From Humimonas sp964465015 (GTDB lineage: Bacteria; Gemmatimonadota; Gemmatimonadetes; Palauibacterales; Palauibacteraceae), in assembly GCA_964465015.1 (NCBI GenBank), contig CAYXHP010000013.1, positions 1-64,000 on the forward strand: a DNA stretch of 64,000 nucleotides. Reading direction: 5' to 3'. Below are positions 1 through 8,128 of this stretch, piece by piece; positions within the stretch are counted from its first letter, which is position 1; each line of letters starts with the position of its first letter. The notes under the pieces were generated by a model. The model did no database searches. It was not told the origin of the DNA and saw only the letters and a list, made by a program, of their open reading frames with translations. Both the position numbers and the translations under genes were made by a program.

Positions 1-1
1 C

Positions 2-2386
2 TTCGGCGACTACTTCAAGCGCGAGGCCATCGGGTTCGCCTGGGAGTTCGTGACCGGTGAGCTCGGGCTCGACCCGGACCGGCTGTGGGCCACGGTCCAC
101 GTCTCGGACGACGAGGCGCGCGACCTGTGGCTCGAGCTCACCTCGATCCCGCCCGAGCGGGCCCTCAAGCTCGGGGACAAGGAGAACTTCTGGCAGATGG
201 GGGAGACCGGCCCCTGCGGCCCGTGCTCGGAGCTCCACTACGACCTGCGGGAACAGCCGAGCCCGGGCGGCCTGTCTCCGGAGGCCTTCCTGGCGGCCGG
301 CGAGGCGGACGAGTTCATGGAGATCTGGAATCTGGTCTTCATGCAGTACGATCGGGACGAGGAGGGAGTGGACCACCCGCTCCCGGCGCCGTGTGTCGAC
401 ACGGGCGCCGGCCTGGAGCGCATCGCGGCCATACTCCAGGGAACCCGCACCAACTACCACACCGACCTGTTCCTGCCGATCATCCACCGGGCCGAGGAGA
501 TCGTGGGACAGGAGTACTCGCTCGACCCGGCTCGCTGGGACGAGGGGCTCTCCTTCCGCGTCCTGGCCGACCACGCACGCGCGGTGGCCTTCCTGCTGGC
601 GGACGGCGTCTTCCCGTCCAACGAGGGGCGGGGCTACGTGCTGCGTCGCATCCTGCGGCGTGCCGGCCGCCACGCGTGGCTACTGGGCCGCCGCGCGCCC
701 ACGCTCGACAAGCTGGTCGAGGTGGTGGTGAACGAGATGTCGAGCGCCTATCCCGAACTCGAGGCGCGTCGGGAGCACCTGGTCTCCACCACGCGCGCCG
801 AGGAGGAGCGCTTCCTGACGACGATCGAGGAGGGAATGCGGCGCTTCGAAGAGCTGGCCCCCGAGGGCGAGGAGGCGGGTGCGATCCCCGGCGAGGAGGC
901 CTTCAAGCTCTACGACACCTTCGGCTTTCCGCTCGACCTCACCGAGCTCATGGCTGCCGACCGCGGCTGGACGGTGGACGAGGCGGGCTTCGAGCGGGCC
1001 CTCGAGGAGCAGCGGACCCGCTCGCGTGAGGACCGGGCCGCGCAGGCGGGCGCCGGAGGGGGCGGGGCCGGACTCGGCGTGCTCGCGGCGGAGGGGAAAC
1101 AGGAGTTCGTGGGCTACCGCGAGCTCCGGGTCCGTACCCCGGTCCTGGCGTCCACGCGAGTGGACGGGCGCGAGGCTCTCATCCTGGAGCGGAATCCGTT
1201 CTACGCCGAGTCGGGCGGGCAGGTGAGTGACACGGGCCGGATCTGTGGGGAGGACTGGGAGCTGCGGGTCGACGAGGTGACGAAGAACGAGCGCGGCCAG
1301 GTGGTGGTGGCCGGCGAGACGGTCCGCGGCCGTCCTCCCGAGCGACCGGAGGTGGTCGAGGCGGAGGTGGAGGAGCCGGCGCGCCGCGACACCGAGCGGA
1401 ACCATACGGCCACCCATCTCCTGCACGCCGCGCTCCGAGCCGTGCTCGGCGAGCACGTCCAGCAGGCCGGGTCGCTGGTGGCCCCCGATCGGCTGCGTTT
1501 CGACTTCAGCCACCGGGGACCGATGACGGCCGAAGAGCGACGTGACGTAGAGCGGCGGGTGAACCGGTCCATCTGGGCCAACGCCCCGGTCGAGCCCCAC
1601 CACGAGGGTTACCGCGACGCGGTCGCCTCCGGGGCCATGGCCCTGTTCGGTGAGAAGTACGGGGACGAGGTGCGGGTCATCCGCATTCCCGGGATCAGCG
1701 CGGAGCTGTGCGGAGGCTGCCACGTGCGCTCGACGGGGCAGATCGGGCTCTTCCGGATCGTGTCGGAGACGGGCGTCGCCGCCGGCATCCGCCGCATCGA
1801 GGCCGTCACCGGCCCGGCGGCCTACGAACGGGTGGTGGAGGACGAGGCGCGCCTCCAGCGACTGGCCGAGCGGCTGGGTGTCCCGGTCTCCGAAGCGGAG
1901 CACCGGCTGGCGACCGTGCTCGAGGAGCGCGATCGGCTACGGGCCTCGGCCGAAGCGGAGCGCCGAGAGCAGGCCGGCGACCTGGCCGCCGAGCTGGCCG
2001 GTGGTGGCGAGGCTCTGGACGGCGGGCGCCTGGTGGTCCGCGAGGGCATCGAGCTCCCGGGGGGCACGGACCTCCCGGCGTTCGGCGACCGGGTGCGGAA
2101 TGCGCTCGGCTCGGGTGCGGCCGTCCTCCACGTACGCCTGGCAGGCGAGGAGAAGGAGGCGTTCCTGGCGGTGGTCACCGACGACTGGATCGGCCGCGGG
2201 CTCAGGGCCGGCGCCCTGGTCCAGGCGGCCAGCCGGGCCACCGGCTCCGGCGGCGGTGGGCGGCCGCACCTCGCCCAGGGCGGGGTCGGGGACCCGGCCC
2301 GGGTCGGAGAGGGCCTCGCGGCGGCACGGGCCGAGGCCGTGCGGATCCTGACTCCGGCCGGCGACGGAGCGGGAGGTGCGGAATGA
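2..2386 (+). CDS. alaS: Alanine--tRNA ligase, 5'-truncated by window edge
   Basis: Class II synthetase that charges tRNA-Ala with alanine and edits mischarged Ser/Gly, in the cytoplasm. The frame is open from base 2, reading FGDYFKREAI and then WEFVTGELGL, a class II catalytic-core signature, so the true start lies upstream and an estimated 80 residues are missing; the Met/GTG codon near base 50 is internal. Visible parts in order are the catalytic core, the helical tRNA-recognition region, the editing domain with NHTATHLLH (about bases 1400-1430) and the CGGCH zinc motif (about 1709-1723), and a glycine-rich C-Ala (DHHA1-like) end reading GGGGRPHLAQGG. The stop overlaps the next start as ATGA, so the following small gene is probably translationally coupled. 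Confidence 0.97.
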   Translation, partial: FGDYFKREAIGFAWEFVTGELGLDPDRLWATVHVSDDEARDLWLELTSIPPERALKLGDKENFWQMGETGPCGPCSELHYDLREQPSPGGLSPEAFLAAGEADEFMEIWNLVFMQYDRDEEGVDHPLPAPCVDTGAGLERIAAILQGTRTNYHTDLFLPIIHRAEEIVGQEYSLDPARWDEGLSFRVLADHARAVAFLLADGVFPSNEGRGYVLRRILRRAGRHAWLLGRRAPTLDKLVEVVVNEMSSAYPELEARREHLVSTTRAEEERFLTTIEEGMRRFEELAPEGEEAGAIPGEEAFKLYDTFGFPLDLTELMAADRGWTVDEAGFERALEEQRTRSREDRAAQAGAGGGGAGLGVLAAEGKQEFVGYRELRVRTPVLASTRVDGREALILERNPFYAESGGQVSDTGRICGEDWELRVDEVTKNERGQVVVAGETVRGRPPERPEVVEAEVEEPARRDTERNHTATHLLHAALRAVLGEHVQQAGSLVAPDRLRFDFSHRGPMTAEERRDVERRVNRSIWANAPVEPHHEGYRDAVASGAMALFGEKYGDEVRVIRIPGISAELCGGCHVRSTGQIGLFRIVSETGVAAGIRRIEAVTGPAAYERVVEDEARLQRLAERLGVPVSEAEHRLATVLEERDRLRASAEAERREQAGDLAAELAGGGEALDGGRLVVREGIELPGGTDLPAFGDRVRNALGSGAAVLHVRLAGEEKEAFLAVVTDDWIGRGLRAGALVQAASRATGSGGGGRPHLAQGGVGDPARVGEGLAAARAEAVRILTPAGDGAGGAE

Positions 2387-2787
2387 GTGCCGCGTGGTGG
2401 CCGGACGAGGCGGAGAAGGCGCCGGCGGAGGCCCTGCGGGCCCGCACGTTCGAGTGGCTGCACGAGCGGCTGAGCGGGGTCCATCCCGAGCTCGCTGCCG
2501 CCATAAGGCGCTGCGTGCGCGAGGGGCCTTCCCCGAAAGAGGAGGATGGGATCTCGGGAGTCCTGGCCGCGGCGGCGGCGGCCGAGCTCGAGCGCCTGGC
2601 ATCCGCGGCGCAGGACCGCGCGGCTGCCGTGCGGCTGCTGGCGGCCGACGCCGTCCTCACCTATGCGTTCGAGGCGGCGGCGCGCGAGGGTGAGGACCCG
2701 GAGACCCTGGCGGACCACGTGGGCCTCCAGGGGACCCTCGGGCGCGCTCTCCTGAGGGCGGTTCGCGCCGGCGGGGAGACCGCGTGA
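2383..2787 (+). CDS. Small alanine-rich helical protein of unknown function
   Basis: 134 residues. I do not recognise the family. It starts at an ATG overlapping the alaS stop (ATGA) and its stop overlaps the GTG of the next gene (GTGA), and that double coupling is the main evidence that it is real. The sequence is predicted almost wholly alpha-helical, rich in Ala, Glu and Arg, with a WW pair at residues 5-6, no signal peptide, no membrane segment and no Cys. Some bacteria carry recX or a Holliday-junction resolvase gene after alaS, but I see no signature of either. A cytoplasmic helical-bundle adaptor is possible; no function is claimed. Confidence 0.7.
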   Translation: MSAAWWPDEAEKAPAEALRARTFEWLHERLSGVHPELAAAIRRCVREGPSPKEEDGISGVLAAAAAAELERLASAAQDRAAAVRLLAADAVLTYAFEAAAREGEDPETLADHVGLQGTLGRALLRAVRAGGETA

Positions 2788-3638
2788 GCCGGACGTCACG
2801 CCCGGGCGCGATGTCCACCCGCCTTGCCGATCTCCACTGTCATTTCGTGCCCGGCGTCGACGATGGGGCGGCCACCCTCGAGGACGCCCTCGCCTGGCTG
2901 GCGGACTTCGAGGCGGAGTCCATCACCCGGGTGGCCACCACGCCGCACCTGCCGGCACGCGACGCGGTCTCGGACTATCGGCGGCGGGTGGAGGATCGTT
3001 TCGGCCGCCTCGCCGAGCGGACGGCCGCGGAGCTGCCGGGGCTCGAGCTCTCCCTGGCCTACGAGATCCGGCTCGACGGCTCGCCGCTGGACCCGGAGGA
3101 CGAGGGGCTGTGGCTCGGTCCGGGCCGGCACGTCCTGGTCGAGTTCCAGGGCCTCGCCCTCCCGGTCGACCCACGGCGCGAGCTGGACCTGGTGCTGGGC
3201 TCTGGGCTCCGGCCGGTGCTGGCCCACCCGGAACGCTATGCGGGACTGGGTGAGGACGAGTCGTGGCTGTGCCGGTGGAGGGACATGGGTGTGGTCCTGT
3301 GCGTGAACGCGGGGAGCCTGTGGGGCGCCTACGGCCCCGAGGCCCGGCGGCTGGCGCACGGCATGCTGGCCCGCGGGGAGGCGGACCTCATCGGGTCGGA
3401 CCACCACGCGCGGCCGCGGCGCTCGGACACCGTGCGACAGGCCTGGGACCTCCTGCGGGAGGCGGGGCACCCGGAGGCTGCCGACCTCCTGGCCGGAGGA
3501 AACGCCCGGGCCTTGCTCGCGGGCGGGGCGGTCGACGACGTGCCGCCGGCACCGCTGGAGGCCGTGGATGGGGAGGAAGGCGTGGGCACGGGCGACCGCG
3601 CCGGCTGGTGGCGCTTCCTGGCCTCGGGGGACGCGTGA
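2784..3638 (+). CDS. PHP-domain protein, CpsB/CapC-type tyrosine phosphatase family
   Basis: 284 residues with a GTG start overlapping the previous stop; an internal ATG at codon 10 is an alternative start and directly precedes the domain. The PHP metal-binding signature is clear: DLHCHFVPGVDDGA near residues 16-29, TTPHLP, a mid-protein AHPERY motif and a late GSDHHAR motif. The CpsB/YwqE branch of this family dephosphorylates the tyrosine cluster of BY-kinases that control capsule and exopolysaccharide chain length, using Mn. No BY-kinase or wzx/wzy gene is adjacent, so the substrate is unknown; histidinol-phosphatase-like activity is the main alternative. The C-terminal 30 residues after the PHP core look like a variable tail. 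Confidence 0.8.
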   Translation: MSRTSRPGAMSTRLADLHCHFVPGVDDGAATLEDALAWLADFEAESITRVATTPHLPARDAVSDYRRRVEDRFGRLAERTAAELPGLELSLAYEIRLDGSPLDPEDEGLWLGPGRHVLVEFQGLALPVDPRRELDLVLGSGLRPVLAHPERYAGLGEDESWLCRWRDMGVVLCVNAGSLWGAYGPEARRLAHGMLARGEADLIGSDHHARPRRSDTVRQAWDLLREAGHPEAADLLAGGNARALLAGGAVDDVPPAPLEAVDGEEGVGTGDRAGWWRFLASGDA

Positions 3639-3684
3639 GGCGGCCCGGTGGGTGGCGCCTCTCGGCCCGGGCCCGGAGGAGCTC

Positions 3685-4296
3685 ATGAACCGCCCCGGCT
3701 TCCTGGGCGCCCACCTCGAACGCCTGGCGGAGGGAGCACAGGCCGCTGCCGCGCTGGAAGCGGCGGCCGCCGATTACGCAGATCGCGTAATAGCCGCGCT
3801 TCGCGGGGGGGGTAAGGTCCTCCTGTGCGGAAACGGAGGCAGCGCCGCGACGGCCGAGCATGTGGCCGCCGAGTACGTGGTCCGGCTCCGGAGGGAGCGC
3901 GCCCCGCTGGCCGCGGTGGCCCTCACCAGCCCGGGCCCGGTCCTCACGGCGGCTTCCAACGACCTCGGCTACGAGGAGGCCCTGGCACGCTCGGTGGCGG
4001 CGCTGGGCCGGCCCGGCGACGTCCTGGTCCTCCACTCGACGAGCGGCCAGTCGGCGAACCTGCTGCGTGCGGCCGAAGAGGCTCGGTCGAGGGGGCTCGC
4101 CACGGTCGGCGTGCTGGCCCGTGGCGGGGGAGCCCTGGCGGGACGCGTGGACCTGGCGATCGTGGTGCCGGCCGACGAGGCCGCCCTGGCGCAGGAGCTC
4201 CAGCTCGCCCTGGAGCACGCCGTGGTGGACCGGGTCGAGGAGGTGATGGCCCTGGAGGATCCCGGGATGGACGCTCCACGGAGGGAGAGAGGATGA
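3685..4296 (+). CDS. gmhA: SIS-domain phosphosugar isomerase, GmhA-like
   Basis: 203 residues starting at ATG 3685, chosen because GGAGGA sits at 3675-3680; the frame is open further upstream but without a ribosome-binding site. The phosphosugar-binding loop CGNGGSAATAEHVAAEY and the late QELQLALEHAVVD helix place it with sedoheptulose-7-phosphate isomerases, which use Zn bound by His/Glu of these motifs to make the first intermediate of ADP-heptose for LPS. No hldE or other heptose gene is adjacent. DiaA-like SIS proteins, which bind DnaA, are an alternative reading of the same fold. Its stop overlaps the SDR start (ATGA). Confidence 0.8.
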   Translation: MNRPGFLGAHLERLAEGAQAAAALEAAAADYADRVIAALRGGGKVLLCGNGGSAATAEHVAAEYVVRLRRERAPLAAVALTSPGPVLTAASNDLGYEEALARSVAALGRPGDVLVLHSTSGQSANLLRAAEEARSRGLATVGVLARGGGALAGRVDLAIVVPADEAALAQELQLALEHAVVDRVEEVMALEDPGMDAPRRERG

Positions 4297-5165
4297 CCGC
4301 TGAAGCCCTGTTCCCCGGTCTGGACGGCAAGCGGGCGCTCGTGACCGGCGGCTCGCGCGGCATCGGCCGCGCCACGGTCCGAATGATGGCCTCGTCCGGC
4401 GCCTCGGTAGGCGTCTCCTACCGAAGCGCCGAGGCCGATGCGGCCGCGGCCATCCGGGACGCGGAGGAGGCTGGAGAGAGGTTTCGGCGTGGGCAGGGGG
4501 CCGCCTTCGTGCTCCGATCCCTCGGCGTCGAGGGGACCGCGGCGTCCGAGCTCGGCGAACCGGCGAGCCACTGGAGCCACGCGGCGGATCTCTCGACCGA
4601 GGAGGGGGCCGCGGGGCTGTTCGAGCGCGTGGACCGGGAGTTCGGGGGCCGACTGGACCTGTTCGTGGGGAACGCCGGGATCTGGAACGTCGACGCTGTG
4701 TCGATCCGGGACATGGAGAGCGCCGAGTGGCGGCACATGATGGCCGTCAACCTCGACTCGATCTTCCTCACGACGCGCGAGGCAGTGCGGCGCATGGGAC
4801 GCGGCGGCAGGATCGTGCTCCTCTCCTCGACCGCCGGTCAACGCGGCGAGCCGTTCCACGATCACTACGCCGCCACCAAGGGTGCCATCATCTCGCTCAC
4901 CAAGTCGCTGGCCCGCGAGCTCGGGCCGGAGGGGATCACGGTGAACGCGGTGGCACCGGGGTGGGTGGACACCGACATGAGCGCGCCGGTCCTGGGCGCC
5001 GCCGACCCGGAGACCATGGAGCGGATCCTGGCGGAGATCCCGCTCCGGCGGGTGGCCACCGCCGAGGACGTCGCCGGGCCGATCGTGTTCTTGCTCAGCG
5101 ACCTGGGCCGGCAGATCACGGGCGAGGTCGTGAACGTGAACGGCGGCAGCGTCGTCTGCGGGTGA
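4293..5165 (+). CDS. SDR-family NAD(P)-dependent oxidoreductase, FabG-like with an insertion
   Basis: 290 residues. Classical short-chain dehydrogenase: cofactor motif TGGSRGIG (about residues 18-25), NAG motif (NAGIWN), catalytic Ser in LLSST, YAATK (catalytic Tyr and Lys) and a C-terminal INGG-like VNGGS. It resembles 3-oxoacyl-ACP reductases of the FabG type but is about 40 residues longer. The extra sequence lies between beta-2 (VSYRS) and the DLS segment, roughly residues 48-100, and carries a charged helix and a SHWSH stretch. Substrate cannot be read from the sequence. ATGA overlap with gmhA and GTGA overlap with the CCA gene place it inside one transcription unit. Confidence 0.88.
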   Translation: MTAEALFPGLDGKRALVTGGSRGIGRATVRMMASSGASVGVSYRSAEADAAAAIRDAEEAGERFRRGQGAAFVLRSLGVEGTAASELGEPASHWSHAADLSTEEGAAGLFERVDREFGGRLDLFVGNAGIWNVDAVSIRDMESAEWRHMMAVNLDSIFLTTREAVRRMGRGGRIVLLSSTAGQRGEPFHDHYAATKGAIISLTKSLARELGPEGITVNAVAPGWVDTDMSAPVLGAADPETMERILAEIPLRRVATAEDVAGPIVFLLSDLGRQITGEVVNVNGGSVVCG

Positions 5166-6514
5166 GCGTGGAGACACTCGACCTCCATCCCCCGCCGGGC
5201 CTGCTGGAGGTCGCGCAGGGGCTGGAGGAGCGGGGGCACGAGGCCTGGGCCGTGGGGGGAGCGGTGCGGGACGAGCTCGCCGGCCACCATCGCTCGGACT
5301 GGGACCTGGCCACCGGCGCCCGCCCCCGGGAGCTCCGTTCCCTCTTCCGCCGCACGGTCCCGATCGGGATCGAGCACGGCACCGTCGGGGTGATCGCCTC
5401 GGATGGCGTGATGTACGAGGTGACGACCTTCCGACGCGACGTGGAGACGGACGGTCGCCACGCGGTGATCGAATTCGCCGACTCCCTGGAGGAAGACCTG
5501 GCCCGGCGCGACTTCACCATCAACGCTCTCGCCTGGCGTCCGGCCACCGGCGAGCTCCGCGATCCGTACGGCGGACGCGAGGACCTGGCGCGCCGGGTGC
5601 TGCGCGCTGTCGAGGAGCCGGCGCGGCGCTTCGCGGAGGATTACCTCCGGGTGCTGAGGGGACTGCGCTTCGCGGGTCGCTTCGAGCTCCGGATCGAGCC
5701 CGAGACCGAGCAGGCGCTGGCGGCGGCGGTCTCGGGAATACACGACCTGTCCGCCGAGCGCATCCGCGAGGAGCTGGTGAAGGTGCTCACGGGGCCGGGA
5801 CCGTCGGCGGCCCTGCGGCTGTACGCCGAGCACGGGATCCTCGAGGTGTGGTACCCGGAGCTCGCCGTGCCGGCGAGCTCCGACCCCCGCTGGGAGCTGG
5901 ACCTCGGCGCCGTGGACGCGATGTCGGCCGCCCGTCCGCTGGTCCGCCTGGCGCGCCTCCTCGTCCCGATCGGAGCGGACGGGGAGGCGCGGGACCGGCG
6001 GGCCCGCGAGCTGCTGGAGCGCCTAAGGTTCTCGAACGCGGACACCGACCGGGTGACCCGCCTCGCCGCACTGTACGAGCCCGTGCCGGCGCCGACCGAC
6101 TCGGACGCCCAGGTGCGCGAGTGGATCGCCGATGCCGGCCGCGAGACCGTGCGCGACCTCCTGCGCATGCATGCCGCTACCGCCCGTGCGACCGGGGCCC
6201 GCGAGGGCGAGCGCTACCTGGTCTTCCTGTGGCGCCGGGTGCACGGCCAGCTCCTGTCTGGCGCTCCCCTCACGCGGGCCGAGCTCGCGGTGGACGGAAG
6301 CGACCTCCTGGCGCTCGGCGTGGAGGAGGGACCGGCCGTGGGCATCCTCCTCGACGAGCTGCACGCCAGCGTGATCGAGGACCCCACGCTCAACCGGCGG
6401 GAGTCGCTCCTCGAGCTGGCCCGCGAATACGCCGAGATGAGCGGGCTCCTCACAGAAGACGGGCCGGGCGGCGGGGAGAGAGGCCCCGGGGGCGGCTCGG
6501 GTGGAGGCGGCTGA
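5162..6514 (+). CDS. CCA tRNA nucleotidyltransferase / poly(A) polymerase family
   Basis: 450 residues; GTG start overlapping the SDR stop, with a second GTG two codons later. Class II nucleotidyltransferase: AVGGAVRDELAG (G-G-x-V-R-D), the SDWDLATGA metal-binding Asp pair and RRDFTINALAW are all intact near the N-terminus, followed by the head/neck helical region. The enzyme adds or repairs the 3' CCA of tRNAs. This matters here because the tRNA-Gln gene at 13390 does not encode CCA. There is no C-terminal HD domain motif. The last 25 residues are Gly-rich and low complexity. Stop and rarA start overlap by one base. Confidence 0.92.
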   Translation: MSVETLDLHPPPGLLEVAQGLEERGHEAWAVGGAVRDELAGHHRSDWDLATGARPRELRSLFRRTVPIGIEHGTVGVIASDGVMYEVTTFRRDVETDGRHAVIEFADSLEEDLARRDFTINALAWRPATGELRDPYGGREDLARRVLRAVEEPARRFAEDYLRVLRGLRFAGRFELRIEPETEQALAAAVSGIHDLSAERIREELVKVLTGPGPSAALRLYAEHGILEVWYPELAVPASSDPRWELDLGAVDAMSAARPLVRLARLLVPIGADGEARDRRARELLERLRFSNADTDRVTRLAALYEPVPAPTDSDAQVREWIADAGRETVRDLLRMHAATARATGAREGERYLVFLWRRVHGQLLSGAPLTRAELAVDGSDLLALGVEEGPAVGILLDELHASVIEDPTLNRRESLLELAREYAEMSGLLTEDGPGGGERGPGGGSGGGG

Positions 6515-7998
6515 TGAGCGAGGAGCCGAGCCTGTTCGGACCCGGCGAGGGGGTTGGAGGGCGTGCCGCGGGGAGCGGCGCGCCGTCCGGGGCCGCGGCT
6601 GCCGGGGATGCGCGCCGGTCGGGGCGCGGAGACGGCCCCGGCGGCCCGTGGAGCGCCGGACCCGGGGCCCCGCTCGCGGCGCGCATGCGTGCCCGAACGC
6701 TGGACGAGTTCGTGGGACAGGAGAAGATCGTCGGGCCGAGCGGACCGCTGCGCGAGCTCATCGAGCACGACCGGGTCCCGAGTCTCATCCTGTGGGGGCC
6801 TCCCGGATGCGGGAAGACCACGCTGGCTGGGATCATCGCCCGCGCGACCGACGCCGCGTTCGAGCCATTCAGCGCCGTGACCGGGGGAATCGCGCGCGTT
6901 CGCGAGCTCATCGAGCAGGCCCGGGTGCGCCAGCAGGCCACCGGGCGCGACACGATCCTGTTCGTGGACGAGATCCACCGCTTCAACCGCGCCCAGCAGG
7001 ACGCCTTCCTGCCGCACGTCGAGGCGGGCACGATCACCCTGATCGGGGCCACCACCGAGAACCCGAGCTTCGAGGTGGTGGGCCCGCTCCTGAGCCGGGC
7101 GCGCGTCTTCGTGCTCGAGGCGCTCCGGCCGGAGGACATCGCGACGCTGTGCCGCCGGGCGCTGGAGGACGAGGAGCGGGGGCTGGGCGGCCGGGACGTC
7201 TCCATCGGGGAGGACGCGCTGGCGCGCCTCTCCGAGGCGGCCGACGGGGACGCGCGCCGGGCCCTCAACGCGCTGGAGACCGCCGCGGAGCTGGCCCGGG
7301 AGGGAGGCTCGATCGGCGTGCGCGAGGTCGAGGCCGCTCTCCAGCGGCGCTTCCCGCGCTACGACAAGAGCGGCGAGGAGCACTACAACCTCATCTCGGC
7401 GCTCCACAAGGCGGTGCGGGGCTCGGACGTGGACGGTGCGCTCTACTGGCTGGCCCGCATGCTCGAGGGCGGGGAGGATCCGCTCTATCTGGCGCGGCGC
7501 ATGGTCCGCATGGCTTCGGAGGATGTAGGGCTCGCCGATCCGCGCGCCCTGCAGGTGGCGCTCGCGGCGCGGGACGCCTACCACTTCCTGGGCTCGCCTG
7601 AGGGAGAGCTGGCCCTCGCGGAGGCCGCCGCCTACCTGGCCGCGGCGCCCAAGTCCAACCGCATCTACGCGGCCTTCGGCGCGGCGCGGCGGGCCGCCCG
7701 AGATACCCCCGCCGAGCCGGTGCCGCTCCACATCCGGAACGCTCCTACGGCGCTCATGGAGGAGCTGGGCTACGGGGAGGGCTATCGGTACGATCACGCC
7801 TGGGAAGGCGGCGTCGCCCCCCAGACGTATCTCCCCGACGTCGTGGCTGGAGAGCGCTTCTACACCCCCGGGGAGCGGGGCGAGGAGGCGGACATCGCCC
7901 GAAGGCTCAGGAGGATCGCCGAGCTCCGGGCCCAGGGGGCGGAGGAGCCGGGGGAGGAGCCGAGCGAGGGTCCCGGAACCAAGCCGCGATCCTCCTGA
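6514..7998 (+). CDS. rarA: Replication-associated recombination ATPase RarA/MgsA
   Basis: 494 residues, AAA+ clamp-loader-like ATPase acting at stalled forks. After a 55-residue low-complexity Gly/Ala lead it shows LDEFVGQEKI, Walker A GPPGCGKTT (about 95-103), Walker B FVDEIHRF, sensor 1 GATTENPSF and the RarA C-terminal tetramerisation region with AMRRLARGGED-type sequence (here MLEGGEDPLYLARR). The family is usually about 440 residues, and the excess is the N-terminal lead plus an acidic C-terminal tail. The lead begins with a short SLFGP motif of the kind that could bind the sliding clamp (inference). Confidence 0.94.
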   Translation: MSEEPSLFGPGEGVGGRAAGSGAPSGAAAAGDARRSGRGDGPGGPWSAGPGAPLAARMRARTLDEFVGQEKIVGPSGPLRELIEHDRVPSLILWGPPGCGKTTLAGIIARATDAAFEPFSAVTGGIARVRELIEQARVRQQATGRDTILFVDEIHRFNRAQQDAFLPHVEAGTITLIGATTENPSFEVVGPLLSRARVFVLEALRPEDIATLCRRALEDEERGLGGRDVSIGEDALARLSEAADGDARRALNALETAAELAREGGSIGVREVEAALQRRFPRYDKSGEEHYNLISALHKAVRGSDVDGALYWLARMLEGGEDPLYLARRMVRMASEDVGLADPRALQVALAARDAYHFLGSPEGELALAEAAAYLAAAPKSNRIYAAFGAARRAARDTPAEPVPLHIRNAPTALMEELGYGEGYRYDHAWEGGVAPQTYLPDVVAGERFYTPGERGEEADIARRLRRIAELRAQGAEEPGEEPSEGPGTKPRSS

Positions 7999-8128
7999 CG
8001 CGGACGCGCCGGCGCGGGGAGCGCCCCCCGGGGCCCGTGTGCGCAGCAGCAGGACCCGGCTCCGGCACGGGGGGTACGGAAGAGCGGAAAGTGAGGACCG
8101 GAGGGCAGGGAGGTAGATTCCCCACTCG

